This document shows, piece by piece, positions 45,817 to 58,279 of a DNA stretch of 64,000 nt (its first letter is position 1; every line of letters begins with the position of its first letter). The stretch comes from Hyalella azteca (lineage: Eukaryota > Arthropoda > Malacostraca > Amphipoda > Hyalellidae). Location: positions 248,001 through 312,000 of the forward strand of contig NW_025931866.1 in the NCBI RefSeq assembly GCF_000764305.2. Direction: 5' to 3'. A program made the translations under genes and the position numbers. A model generated the notes under the pieces. The model made no database searches. It saw only the letters and a list, made by a program, of their open reading frames with translations, and had not been told where the DNA came from.

Positions 45817-45839
45817 ACCAAACAACCTGCAATGAAGGA

Positions 45840-47790
45840 TAATGGTGAAGCAGATGCTAAAATTTTATGAGGGCCTTCCACCTTCGCATTTCTTCGCAAT
45901 TCACATCAGTTTTGAAACGATGAATTTATTCTCGATCTATACATTTTAATGCAAGGTAAATTATACATTTAAAAATTTTCACTATTTGTTGCTTTGATTT
46001 ACGGAAAATTTCCTACTCTAAATATAGACGTTTGCACGGCAAGATAAAAAAATTACTATGTATGGTTTATTAAAATAACTATATAATAGCATTAATGGGA
46101 GGAAAACCGCGTGAATTCGATTTTTGAATAGAATTCATACTTGGTTCAAACCAAGTCACAGAAAATCAAAGAAAGTCCCAAAAATTTAAAGGCGTACTTG
46201 GATAGACATTTGCGTCCGTTTGTATCCAAATCGCATATAGAATCGACGCAAAAGTGATGGCGATCAATCAAATGTTAAATTCGACGTTGTAAATTCGCAA
46301 TACGGTAAGAACTGGGCTTTTGTCTTAGTTGAATGGTCGTAGTTTTCAATGATCTTATTTCAATGAATATTGGAGATCTGAGGTCTTGATGCCGACGTGT
46401 GGCGAGGAAAACAGAAACTAGAAATTTCAATGATTTTACTTCTATGGAATAATGGTTAGAGTTTTTCAATAGATGTATGGGTATAAAAATAGTAACTGGA
46501 GCCTGAGTTCCGAAACGCGTGTCAAGTTTGGCGCGTGCGAGAGCTGTGCACGAGAGCATGAGCGCGACGCTGCACAGGATGTGGCAGAGATGTGTGGAAG
46601 TGGAGTTCGTTTAGAGGGGGTAGGAAGGAAGAGGAAGGGGGGAGGGATGATTATGAGGGGGAAGTGGTAGGGAGAACGGGCGACACAGCAGCACTAAGGG
46701 AAGCGTGGCGTGCGCGCGGCAGATACGGCGCTCTTCGTAACTTCACACGGTAATGCCACGCATCCGGAGACGCGGACAAGCCCTGCTGCACGACATGCGT
46801 CCGTCACCGTGTCACTAGGGCTTGCAATAATAACGTCGCTGCTCAAGGCTTTTGGTTTGTACGTAATTGTAAATTGTTTTGAAAAATGTCTCTCCGGGCA
46901 GCTCGTTTCAAATACATCCGTAAGTTACTTCAATATTTATTAAAATTTTTAAAATGACGAAGTTGATCTGTGAAGAAACATTCGTCGCCATGCACATATC
47001 GCCTGTCCACACTATCAATAAATAAGAGAATTAAAACTTCAGCATTTTATACTGATTTTTCTTATTAGGAATAGTTATACCTATTCAAATCTCTGATCTA
47101 ACTGTAATAATACTTTTCCCAAAGGCGCCTAACTAATACCGAAAATTATACTATCGGGAACTTCAAAAAGGTCGACGTTCCAGTGAGCTTACGACGCAGC
47201 TCTTCCAGACACGCGAGCGCGAGCGAGGCGGTTTGGTATAACGCTTGGCTGGACTCGCACCAACATTTCTTACAGATTCTCGAGCTACCTAGATGTTATG
47301 TCCCAGATAAAACAATTCTGGTATTATATTGGTAGTATTAAATTTAAGCAGATTGTATGTGTTCGGCGTGCTTTCTCCTCCACGTATGTAAATGCAATAC
47401 GTTTCAGAATGTTCTAATAATAATTATTTCACGTCAACCTAAAAGCAGTCATCTACAATCGCGCTATAATATTATTATACCACTGAACTCTGATATACAG
47501 ACCGATAAAACTTCACTGGAAGGAAAGTTAGGAGAGATAGAAACAAAACCCACAATGGAAAGAGATAAAAAGTTGGAGTGAGGAAGAAGCAAGGAGAGAA
47601 AGTAGACATGGAAGTGAGTGCTAGGTAGTGGGAAGTGCTAGGGGCAATGTACTCCTCTATACCCTAAGGGTACACTCATGTAGCCCGGGACTTCCTGCCA
47701 TGTGGTCACTGGCAACATATGCGCCTCAGACACGGTCGCTTCAGCGCCCGTAAGCCGAGACGCGATCCTCGGTCGGCGTGAGCTCACGAG
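45840..47790. other. Gene-poor stretch upstream of the achaete-scute homolog
   Basis: Mostly AT-rich. A purine-rich GC segment at about 46500-46830 has open frames but no recognisable protein. Confidence 0.4.
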
Positions 47791-47795
47791 AGAGC

Positions 47796-48070
47796 TTCAA
47801 CTTGATGCTTGAACTTGGTATTTTAACTTAATGCTTCAACTTAGAACTTCAATTTAATGCTCTAACTTGGAACTTCAACATAATACTTCAATATGGAACT
47901 TCAACTTAATGCCTCAACTTGGAACTTCGACTTAATGCTTCAACTTGATGCTTCATCTTGAATCTCCAACTTTATGCTTACAAACTTGGAACTTCAACTT
48001 GATGCTTCATCTTGCATCTCCAACTTTATGCTTACACACTTGGAACTTCAACTTGAAGCTTCTACTTGGA
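47796..48070. repeat. CTTCAACTTGGAA minisatellite
   Basis: Imperfect repeats built on AACTTGGAACTTCAACTTAA with units of about 26 bases. The last part is a 57-base higher-order unit present twice (from about 47946 and 48003). Confidence 0.8.
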
Positions 48071-48079
48071 CTCGGCTAA

Positions 48080-50270
48080 TAATAGCATTGTTACGATGCG
48101 TGCGATGCATTATCATGAGGTGGCATGTATGCTTGGAAGATCTATTTACCAACCGCAAATATTATCCACCTGAAATGCTATAAAATTGCCTATAAACTAG
48201 GTGGAAAAAATGGAAGTATTGAATTGGCGAATGCTTACAATTAAGTTGTCATATATTTTTGCTGGAAGTAAGTGATAAGAAAATGCAGCATCCGCTGGGC
48301 TGACGGCATATTGCAGTCTTTTCTCTCTATAGGTTCAATTGAATACAAAAATAATTTGTTTTGGAAAAGTGATAAATTTTGCTGATCACTAATTTGATTT
48401 AGAATTAGTGGCGGATAGTATAATGATTGAACCGCCATTATCATTAGAGATTTTCCATCAATGAGGGAATAAATAAATTATACATGAAATTGAACGTTAG
48501 TAAAATCAGAGATTGGTGAACCAAATACTATGAAGTTTCTTGCAGTGCAGGTCATTACCACTATAATAAATAATTAAATAAATAATTAATTAAAGAAGCC
48601 CACGGATTTAGAGAGCACGACGGTGGTTAACTGGAACACGAAGTCCAGGTAATTTCTAGTGGTTTTCTCCTGCAGAGAGAGATCAAGACCAGTAAGAATT
48701 TTATACAGTTTAACTAAAATAAGAGTATATTCTCCAGCAAAATTTTAAAAAGACCAGTTTTACAGCCATCTTCCCTAGAGAGCGAGAAAACAACAAGTGT
48801 TATTAAACGCCTCGATCTGTGGGGGAGAATCAATACCTAATCAACTGTATAGTCGACCGAGAGGAAAAATACCTTGCAATTAATATACTCCTATAGTGTA
48901 GGAGTACTAGATCACAGTAAGCAAATGGTCTTCTCCAGATACATGCAAAAAGATTATTTTAATAAAATGTTATTTTTTTAAGAATGGGAGAGCAAGTTCT
49001 TTGCTTTTAGGGCAAACTCGTTGGTAGTTGGAGAATGGGGGAAAGTTGACCCCACTGAACCATGCCAGCAATGGGACGTTAGAGACAACCTGAAGATGTC
49101 TTGATAAGGAAAGAACTAGAAAGCAATCAAAGCAGATGTTTAAATATGATTGATACGATCGAGCTCCCTGAAGTCATGTACAAGAACTAAAGAGAAAGTG
49201 GAAAGTTGAGCTACCGATGGTATGGAATACAAGAAAGAAGCTTAGAAATAAGATGAAACAAATAGTAGATGCTGAAATAATTTGGGGTATCGTGGAAGAA
49301 AGAGGGAGGCCGTCACGGAGCCTTTGCGTTGGGACAGCCGTAGAAAATGACAGTAATTTTGTCGCTACCGTTCCCTGTGCAGCAATTGAGAGCAAGGAAC
49401 GGAAGCCTGGAGAACTTCTCAGCGTTCCACCCTCAATGAACCTGAAAAAAACGCATGAAAAACTATAATTATGGAAGATGAAAGGAGTACACGATTATGA
49501 ATAATAATGGAATAATGAAACACTTTTAAACTCGATCACTGATGTCCGCTGGGAACTGCCTTGAAGTAAATATGGAGCATCGCGATAAAGTTTTAATTTT
49601 TAAAATTTAAAACTGTTTGAATATGGCTTAAAAGTGACATAAAGGCTCAACTTCAAACAAGGTGTGAATAATATTATTTTTGCACCATTTTCCAAACTAA
49701 TGAAATTTCTGGCTCTGCAGTAAAGTAATAATAAATTCAAGTTGTGTGGTCAGGGTTTCAAGTCTCTTTGATGAGCTTTCAAACCATGCCAACTTTTTCT
49801 GCTAGAAAATGAGATGTAATTCACACCAACATCTTATGACGGACTCTGTAGAAAAAATTAATTGAACGCAATGAGAGTTAAATAATTCCTGCCTTCATAT
49901 GATTTCCAGGTAACAAACCTTGAGCGTATATTGAAGATTATGTTGGAAATCTCTAAATTGAAGAAAAATATACATAGAAAATGAAAATCATGAAAGGGAA
50001 AATTAAGGAGACATCAGCGTCGGAAATCTTACCATGACGAATACGCGCCATAACAAACTTAGGTGATAATTTATAAGCTGAATATAAGAGCACATGAAAA
50101 TTTAAAATCCGTATTTACATAATAATGAGGTGACATTGGTCTACAAGTGGCAAAGAAATTTTTAAGACAATAACCGTGGTTTGGAATGATTGAGGATATG
50201 TTAATTTGAGAGAATGGCTTTATTAGAACTTTAATATTTGGTATTCATAAGATTTTTAAAACTAATTGGG
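48080..50270. other. Gene-poor stretch
   Basis: No supported gene. An 83-codon open frame at 49217-49468 has no recognisable domain. Confidence 0.45.
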
Positions 50271-50284
50271 TAAACATATTAAAA

Positions 50285-50640
50285 TACATTATAAAGGCCT
50301 TATTAAGTTCTTCCAGTTCATTAGAGATTCACGTATTAAAAAGTCAAGATCAGGATCATGTTATAGATTTTTTAATCTAAGGATCGCATATTTTTCGGAG
50401 CTTTATTGAGAGAACATATTAAAGCTTCATTATTACTTTCTCATTAAGTTCTTGTAGTTTATCATAGATTCACGTATTAAAAAGTTAAGATCAGGATCAT
50501 CTTACAAATTTTTAATGTTAGGACCGCCGATTTTTGCAAGCTAATTAAGTGAACATATCAACTAATCATTTTTACGTTCTCATTAAATTCTTCTAGTTTA
50601 TTATAGATTCACATATTAAGAAGTTCCTATCGATGCCTCA
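50285..50640. repeat. Three diverged tandem units of about 130-140 bp
   Basis: Units share ATTAAGTTCTTCYAGTTYAT and AGATTCACGTATTAAAAAGT near 50333, 50465 and 50604. A short GC-rich open frame (50668-50880) follows and is not recognised. Confidence 0.65.
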
Positions 50641-52652
50641 TTAAAGGTTTTTAAAGGTAAGGACTGAGTGCTGGAGGCCGAGGAGGCGTGTGGACCAGCG
50701 TACAGTCATGGCAGGGTTCTCAGGAGCCCAGCGCTGTCGACCATCTGTTGCTTACCTGCGAGCGTCTGGGAACGCCGGCACCCGACGACCACACCCTGCC
50801 TGGAACACCAGATAGAAGATATTTCTAAATGTGGCGCTGGTCAGTCTTTCAACAATGGAAGTTTTTTCAAGGTTTCTTGAATTTACACGCATTTCAGTAT
50901 ATGTAAAAATTTTTCATATAAGGTCATTCCTTTCAAAGATTTTAGTCTCAGATTTTGACAAAATTTTCGTATAACTAGATAATTATTCCAAATGTTGCAC
51001 CTAAATCTTAAGTTATAATGCCAATATTGGATTACAATTTTTTTTTTCATAATTCTGCCAGGATTTGCATGACGGAGAAAATAACTTGAAAATACTTTCT
51101 ACCTTTTTTAACAAATTTAAATATAATGATTTTCCAAATGATTAGACTGAGGTTTAAATTTGAAACTTTCAGTATCTGATTTAAATGTAACATCATCATT
51201 GTATCTTGAATTAGTAATTACGTTTTCAATAAATTCATGAAAAAGTAATCCAAATATAATTACCAAACAATTACTTAAATTTATTTTCAGCAGCCACTAT
51301 AATAATGTTGAAAGTAAATCGCGTCAACCCAAAATATTTTTGACCCAAAAGTTCATTCGACGATCTGCTAAAGACGAATAAACGTTTTTTTTAATCGGCA
51401 AATGTTGCACATGGAACATGAGAATTGTTGTTTGTGAACCTCGACGAAAATGTTACGGTTTGTCCACTTCTGACCTGAAACTAAGTTATTATTCAAATAA
51501 ATTTTTCATTCGTATTTAATTCAATCGATTATACCATCACCTACAAAGGCTATTTACATGCAGCTGCACTCACTGGCGGCCTCACTAATGGAAACATCAG
51601 TTGGCTTAACCCCTCGAATGATCTTCGCGGTTTAATATGCGGTTTATGCCTAATATTATGAGAGTGACCGTCAACGGTCACGTATATTAAAGGAAATGTA
51701 AACATTTAGGGTGTATATTTGTACAGTTTTAAATCTTTTTATAGCACAATATGCATATGTTCCAAAATTTGTTTATACCTTAATCGTGGCGTATTTTAAT
51801 TCTTAAACTTGATTTACGCGGAAAGATTGTTCGTTAACAGCTCGAAGCTTAAATAAATTATATGGTAAGACTTTCCTCACAATTAAATGGCATTCCCCTC
51901 ACATTCAGCATCAGGGGTTCACAGCGTGAGGGATCTCACAACTCTCACAGAACAGTCGAAATACGTGATCGTCTTCTGATGAAGTCATTACGAGTTCAGT
52001 CAGGAATATGTAATTATTTTGACAGCCAAGATCTAATTGTTGCCTAACGCTCTATTGGGAGCGTAGCGCGTCAGTGCTTCGTGTATTCAATACTGCCAGT
52101 GATAATAAACATGTGCCGTTGGACAATTATTATTAAGGAAGATGAAATGATGAAACTTGTGCTAAACATTAGGGACTTAAATGGTAGACATAAGCAAACA
52201 GTGTCTTATATGGCATTTCTCTATCGAATGCAACGATAGCGGATTGAGTGATGATTTCTAGACATTTTAATTGAAGAAACGCGTCTCTAGCATCAATGTT
52301 TTTTAAATAATTAAAATAATTAAAAAATTCTTATGTTGTCATTTCCATCTTCTTGCTATAATTTAGAGATATGCGCGCGCTTTTCAGAAGCATCTAAATG
52401 TTAACGAGCATCTAAGTTTCAACATGCAGTACTGTGTGTTGAAGCTCTTCCAAACAATGCACTATGTCGGCAACAGTGTTGCGTGGCTCATTGCATTATA
52501 AGCACATATCGCAGTTTCGTGACGCTTGATCGGAAATTCCTGACCTAGATTTTAGCGGCCCATTCAGTGAAAAACGCCCTCACTGAATTGCAGAGACCTT
52601 GACCAAGCAATATAGAGGAGCGCTGTTGTATGCTCGCGTTAAATGAGCTTTA

Positions 52653-52678
52653 AAAAAGCATCCTAGCGGATGCTTTTT
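52653..52678. repeat. Perfect 11-bp-arm hairpin with TAGC loop
   Basis: AAAAAGCATCC, TAGC, GGATGCTTTTT. It looks like a bacterial intrinsic terminator, but nothing else here is bacterial, so it is listed only as an inverted repeat. Confidence 0.6.
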
Positions 52679-53414
52679 ACCTAGCAATCTCCACAATAAT
52701 GTGCCCTATATTTAAATTAAATCATGTAAAAAATGTATATTTTTGCGAATAGTTAACCTTTATAGGGAAACTTGGCCTGAATAAATTACTATTAAAATGT
52801 TTGCAAAGGCGCAAATGTTGTGTAATTACATTTGATATGAAATTAACAATTGTCGATCACAATGCTTTCAGGTATTTGCCCTAAATGCGTCACTTGTGAG
52901 TTATACTTACAGTGGAATATTTACAACGGTCCAGTTTGTATATAATTTTTATTTATTCGTGCCAGCCTTGATTTCTTGGGCAATTACGACGCGACAAAGC
53001 CCGGCAAAATTGCAATGATATTTACACGCCGCCTCACCGGATACCGCAAAATAAATGGACTGCATTGGTCAGGCGTTGGTGCGTGCGCCAAAATAGCGTA
53101 GAATTAAGTCATAATATTGGCATGGTTTCCGTTCTATTCGAAAAAATGATTGATTTTAAATGTATTGTGCGTTAACATTTGTGTAAAGTCGCACTGGTTA
53201 AAACGTAGAGATCAATTTTTCATGGTTCTTATTTATTCACAGCGTTGCAATCATTATCTTGCATGCAATCGTGATCCCAGTTCAAGTCTTGATAACAGTC
53301 AATAACAAATCAGATTTTACTGGATCTTTTCTCTTCGTATAAAATGGTGGATAATAAATTCAAGCGCAAGCAAAACTGGGCTCGGAATATCCGGCACATA
53401 TATTATGAGAGTAT

Positions 53415-53460
53415 AGACGTGTGTTATAAGATAGACGTGTGTTATAAGATAGACGTGTGT
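53415..53460. repeat. 18-bp tandem repeat, 2.5 copies
   Basis: AGACGTGTGTTATAAGAT begins at 53415, 53433 and 53451. Confidence 0.85.
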
Positions 53461-55879
53461 CGTGCATCACTCTTTGTAAGAGACAAAAATTATTCGTGCA
53501 AGTAGTCGATTCGGGAGCAGTTTTGATTTTGTTATCTAATCATGATAGTTTTAGTAGCCAGTTGTTCTTATGTCTGGTTTAGGAGCGTCACTGTTATTTA
53601 ATTTGAGCAAAAATGTAATAGTAAAGATATCGATGATATTTCATCTTGACACCATCTCCATCAGACGAAATTAGATGATTAAAATTATTTCTTGTTATTC
53701 AACCATTTAAAAGAATTTATTTACATAACAATTTTCAATGTATCTACTTGCTACATTTAAATCCATCGGCGGTTATCGGGCACCTCAAATTAACGGATAT
53801 GTGACAACAGCAAGTGAATCTACTAATTATGTTTAGACTTTATTTGAGGGAGAGAAAAAATCTTCCCGACATATTCTTGTACGCCTGGGGTTTGGACATC
53901 CATCATTTGAGGCTTCATTAATTTCTTGAACAGATTGCACAGCAACATTGGAAAATTCACGTAGATTTTTTCTGAAAACCTTACAAAGAGTAGAAATTAA
54001 ATCTGGATTTCTGATCAAAATTCGGTTTCAGATGGAAATTCATATGGATTTCACATCTAGAAATCTTGTATTGAATAACTGAGCATCCTGAGGCGCACAG
54101 GCCGTTTTTACCTCTCAAGATTCGATGTATACATTTGATTATAATCAATTTATTTAAATCAACTAATTTTACTTTTTTCGATTTTTGGTGATCGAGCCCC
54201 ACTAAGGTGATTGCCCCACCTTAGAATTGCTATGTGTGCGCAAGATAAGCATCCGCGTATACGAGCTAATTGCCGGAGCCGGAAGCTCGTGTCGCCGATA
54301 TTGATTAGAAGCCTCCCTAAAACATTGGCTGTTCTCTCAAGCGTGATTTAGCGTGGCGTTCCAACTGAGGTTTTATACTCGTGCCCGGACGGAAACCAGG
54401 TTTTGCTTATTCCGCTGTTTCCTCTGTCACGTTCAGTGACACCTCCTGGGCACGGTTTAAACTTGATCCATCCGGCTGCTGTCATTTTTAGCCAGGTATC
54501 TAAACAAGGTTTTTCAGCTTATATTCATTCTCTTTTCAATGACATGAAATGGTCATTATATGCTTCATTATCAAATTTGTGGACCAATATGTTCACTTTA
54601 TTAGTGACCATACGGACCAATATGTTGAAATTTGCGATGAAAAGCTTCGTAAATATCGTTGAATAAAAAAGTTGGTGAAATTTTTGAATTGACTATCATA
54701 GTCATGAGCAATGCAAAGAAGATTTTTGCAGATTAAATACCATTTAATACTTACATACAATCACTTTAATTACCATTAAGAACTTAAACACTGTCACTTT
54801 TCAACCGTTGTGCTTTTCTCTACCATTTCAGTCATTCTAAAACTCATTGAGCTCATTGCTGGACATTGTAATATTTCTCTAGGACCTTTTTAACGTTTAG
54901 TTTATCATCTTTGCAAAGTAGAAGACCGGACGACGAGTAAACTTCTCACGGTCAACTGATTTGCATCCTCATTAAGAATGGTTCTTTGTGCAACATCTAC
55001 CATCCGTTAGCGCATGAACTTCGAGCGGTGTCAGTCGACGTGAGATGTTTACCGCAAGAATACCATGTGTCGATCGGTAATCCATCATTATATTCCATGA
55101 CTGTTCCTCTTGAACAAGATCTGTGAAGAGGCGCATCAACATTGCTGTGCACGGGAGGATGTTTCAGGAGCTCCAGTCCTGATCATGCTGCTTGATTGAT
55201 ATGCTTGAGTCTATAAAGGGTTTAGCAAACTCCATCTTAGCTGCCTTGATGCGATCAATTCGCCGCACCGAATGTTTGCCAGGCCTATAGGCTTCGCCGG
55301 AGATGCTATACCGCCACTTATTTTACACAGATAATTGCAGGTGTTTAGACTTGTTGATTATATTCTCCTGTATAACTTATACCTTCGAATAAAAGATATT
55401 TTTCCAGCCGTTCTGAAGAAAATATATATTGCGAGCATTATATGACAATAGGCGGTAATCAAAATTTAAAATTTGAAGCGAGATTAATATTTTTGGATTG
55501 AGAATTGGCCTTGCCATAGTTTAGTTCGATATGCCGACTAAATTTTAGTTTGAATATTCTCCTTTTTACTTAGTCCAAATTCAAGAGAAAGTTTAATAAA
55601 ACCAACATTTGCATTATCAATGAAATTTAACATGAATATTTAAAACGGAGCGAACTATTTATTCTTGATTCGTCAATAAATGAAATAACAATTACAATTT
55701 TGGATCTCAAAGATCAAAGCAAGGATGATCTTTAATTGTAATCTTTACACTTATTCTCTCTAGAATAAATCACGTACATTTCTTGTTCCACATTTGTACC
55801 ACACTGGGATCGATACTCGTGGAACATGCAGCCAGTGTCGGGCGCACTGCCACCAGGTTTTTTCCCGCACACTTCCATT

Positions 55880-55970
55880 ATAAATTCCCACCTTACCCCC
55901 GAAAATTCCCACGGCCCCCCTAAAATTTCTCACGATACCCCCGAAATTTCCCACGCTATCCCCAGTCGTA
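55880..55970. repeat. Short minisatellite (CCCCGAAAATTCCCACG)
   Basis: About four diverged units of roughly 28 bases. They account for the long plus-strand open frame over this region. Confidence 0.6.
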
Positions 55971-55974
55971 TTCC

Positions 55975-57225
55975 TCGACTAGGAATCTATTCTCTGACCC
56001 ACAAAGGGCGGGGATACTCAAATAAAACCGTGGGAGTTCGTCTAAATAGCGGCACACTTCCAGCTGCTACCAATGGACCAGGAATCAATGGGAATGAATC
56101 GGGAACTGAGATTATGCAATATCAAGTCATGAATACGAACGCAAAAAGAAAAAAAAGATGAATAAAAATAGGGCGTTCGCATGAACTCCTTTCAAGAAAT
56201 GAAGAATATCCCACTGAAACTTTGATATATAAATGTCTCATATAAAATAGTATCAGCTGCTGCTCAGGTTCGTTCTTCACAGTGAACTTAAAGCCTAAGT
56301 CCACAAATAAAGCGTCTTCATCTATGTTGTGGAGAAGATTCTCAACCTAGATTACGAATTTAGTAAAATAAAATTTTGTTCCGAACATTCAATATGAATC
56401 CAGTTTCATTTCTAAAAAAAAATTGTGGCGAGAATAACTACCTGTATGATGTTTCGACAATAATTGTCCGAACTAATTAAATTTTCGAAAATGACGTGAT
56501 CTTTACCGAATGATGCCCTCTAGGTCATTTCCTTCCTGAACCTTGTTTATACTGAAGGCATGTTCTGCAATTCACGGCACAATATTAGAAGCATTACGTC
56601 ATTTTAGGAAATGCAAATTCGTCAGGAAATGATGTTAATTATCCATAATAGCTAAAAAGAAGGATCACCATAGACAAAAACTCTTGTAATTGACGGCCCG
56701 AATGGGCTTGGGGAGCCCGGACTACAAACGGCGAGGGACCACAGGAAAGACCAAGTAAAAAATCCCGTCTGAGCCGCGAACTAAAAACTCGAGTGGCTGT
56801 CCATCGATGGTCGGTTTGTGGCGGCGGAGACTAGCGAGCGGCCGCTGCTTTTTCTTCATTTGTTTATTCGAATTCAAGACATTTTGTGATGTAAGTTTAA
56901 TTATTGCCCATAAATTTTATGTGTTTTAATCAAGCGCCTCAATATCATCTTACTATCATCAGAAGTGGCAGGTTTAAATTCTGCATGCAATATTTGTGCG
57001 AACTAGCATGGTTCAGCCCCTGGTATATATTTTTAAGAAAAAACCGGACGATATTTCCAACTTTAAGATTAAAAAATTGCTGATATAGCCATTACACAAC
57101 ATGAGTTTTTAAGTGACAGTAATAGCTTATTTAGAAGAAATCCTCAAAATAACATAATTAAATGTGCAAACTTGCTTATTTGAGTATTAAGGTTCTACAC
57201 AACATTTTCACTCAACCTTGCTTCA
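55975..57225. other. Gene-poor stretch
   Basis: A GC-richer patch at about 56690-56850 is unexplained. No gene, tRNA or repeat was recognised. Confidence 0.4.
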
Positions 57226-57229
57226 CCAT

Positions 57230-57315
57230 GAGTAACCTCCCCCTCCCCACCCTCCCGAGTAACCTCCTCCTCCCCCCCCTCCCGAGTAACCTCCTCCTCC
57301 CCCTCCCCACCTCCC
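57230..57315. repeat. Polypyrimidine repeat (CTCCCGAGTAACCTCCTC)
   Basis: Three units containing GAGTAACCTCC followed by C-rich runs, ending in CCCCAG. It resembles an expanded polypyrimidine tract before an acceptor, but no exon with known coding content follows. Confidence 0.7.
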
Positions 57316-57389
57316 CAGGCACGTGGCAGCTGCCGCTGAGGCTGCAACAATGAACGCCGCTCCTGGCACCTACCACCACACCCCCCACC

Positions 57390-58070
57390 TGCTGTGTTGC
57401 TGCTGTGTGGTGCTGTGTTGCTGCTGTGTGGTGCTGTGTGGTGGCGTGTGGTAGTGTGTTGCTACTGTGTGCTATGTTGCTGCTGTGGGCTGTGTTGCTG
57501 TGTGGTGTGTTGCTGCTGTATGCTGCTGTGTGGTGTGTTGCTACTATGTGCTGTGTTGCTGCTGCGTTGACAAAAGTTGGACAATATACGGTATGGGCAG
57601 AAGTTAATTAATACATGATTCAATAAAGTGATTGAACAAGCGATGTTACTGTAAAATAATCATTTAATATACCCCATTTCACTGCAATATATATTTATAT
57701 TCATGAATATTTAAAAACAATAATAATAGCACATCGTTATTAATCAATACTGAGCAAATATATTTGTGATTGGAACTGATGCTGTTGTGTGGTGGCGTGT
57801 GGTAGTGTGTTGCTGTTGTGCGCTGTGTTACTGCTGTGTGGTGTGTTGCTGCTGCGTTGACAAAAGTTGGACAATATACGGTATGGGCAGAAGTTAATTA
57901 ATACATGATTTAATGTAGTGATTCTACAAGCGATTTTACCGCAAAATAATTCTTTGGTTTACCCCGTTTCTCTAAAATATTTACTTATATTCCATGAATA
58001 TTTAAAAAATCAATAATAGCACATCATTATTAATCAATACTGAACAAATATATTTCTGATTAGAACTGTT
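57390..58070. repeat. TGCTG-rich array nested in a 300-bp tandem duplication
   Basis: TGCTGTGTGG-type arrays occur at 57390-57568 and again at about 57778-57868. Each is followed by the same roughly 200-base block beginning GTTGACAAAAGTTGG (57565 and 57865). The two blocks are exactly 300 bases apart and have diverged by scattered substitutions. Confidence 0.8.
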
Positions 58071-58118
58071 TCCTAGCAGAGCTCGAAAGATGAGCCCGTG
58101 ACGACAGAAGCCGTAGCG

Positions 58119-58172
58119 CGGCGGGCGGGCAGCGGCGGGCGGGCAGCGGCGGGCGGGCAGCGGCGGGCAGCA
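58119..58172. repeat. 14-bp GC minisatellite (GGCGGGCGGGCAGC)
   Basis: About four copies, the last shortened. Very GC-rich within an AT-rich region; flanking sequence stays GC-rich to about 58270. No gene was recognised. Confidence 0.85.
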
Positions 58173-58279
58173 GGTCTCGTGTTGCGGGCGCCAGACAGCG
58201 GATGTTGTGCAGCGCAGCGGAAGTACAGGTTGCTCCGTCCTGGCGAGGGCGAGAGCCCGGGAGTGGCAAATAGAACAAA

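Larger units (their letters stand above)
50885..55870. other. Gene-poor stretch
   Basis: Contains an 18-bp triplication at 53415-53460 and a perfect hairpin at 52653-52678, otherwise AT-rich sequence with no supported gene. Confidence 0.45.

Noticed and set aside
45500..45835. Pro/Ser-rich open frame upstream of the achaete-scute homolog
   Set aside because: C-rich low-complexity DNA lacking stops. Better explained as regulatory sequence with CACCTGC repeats.
49217..49468. 83-codon open frame
   Set aside because: No recognisable domain, and the opposite strand is equally open, suggesting chance.
52653..52678. Intrinsic-terminator-like hairpin as evidence of bacterial DNA
   Set aside because: The surroundings are the same AT-rich non-coding sequence as the rest, with no bacterial genes.
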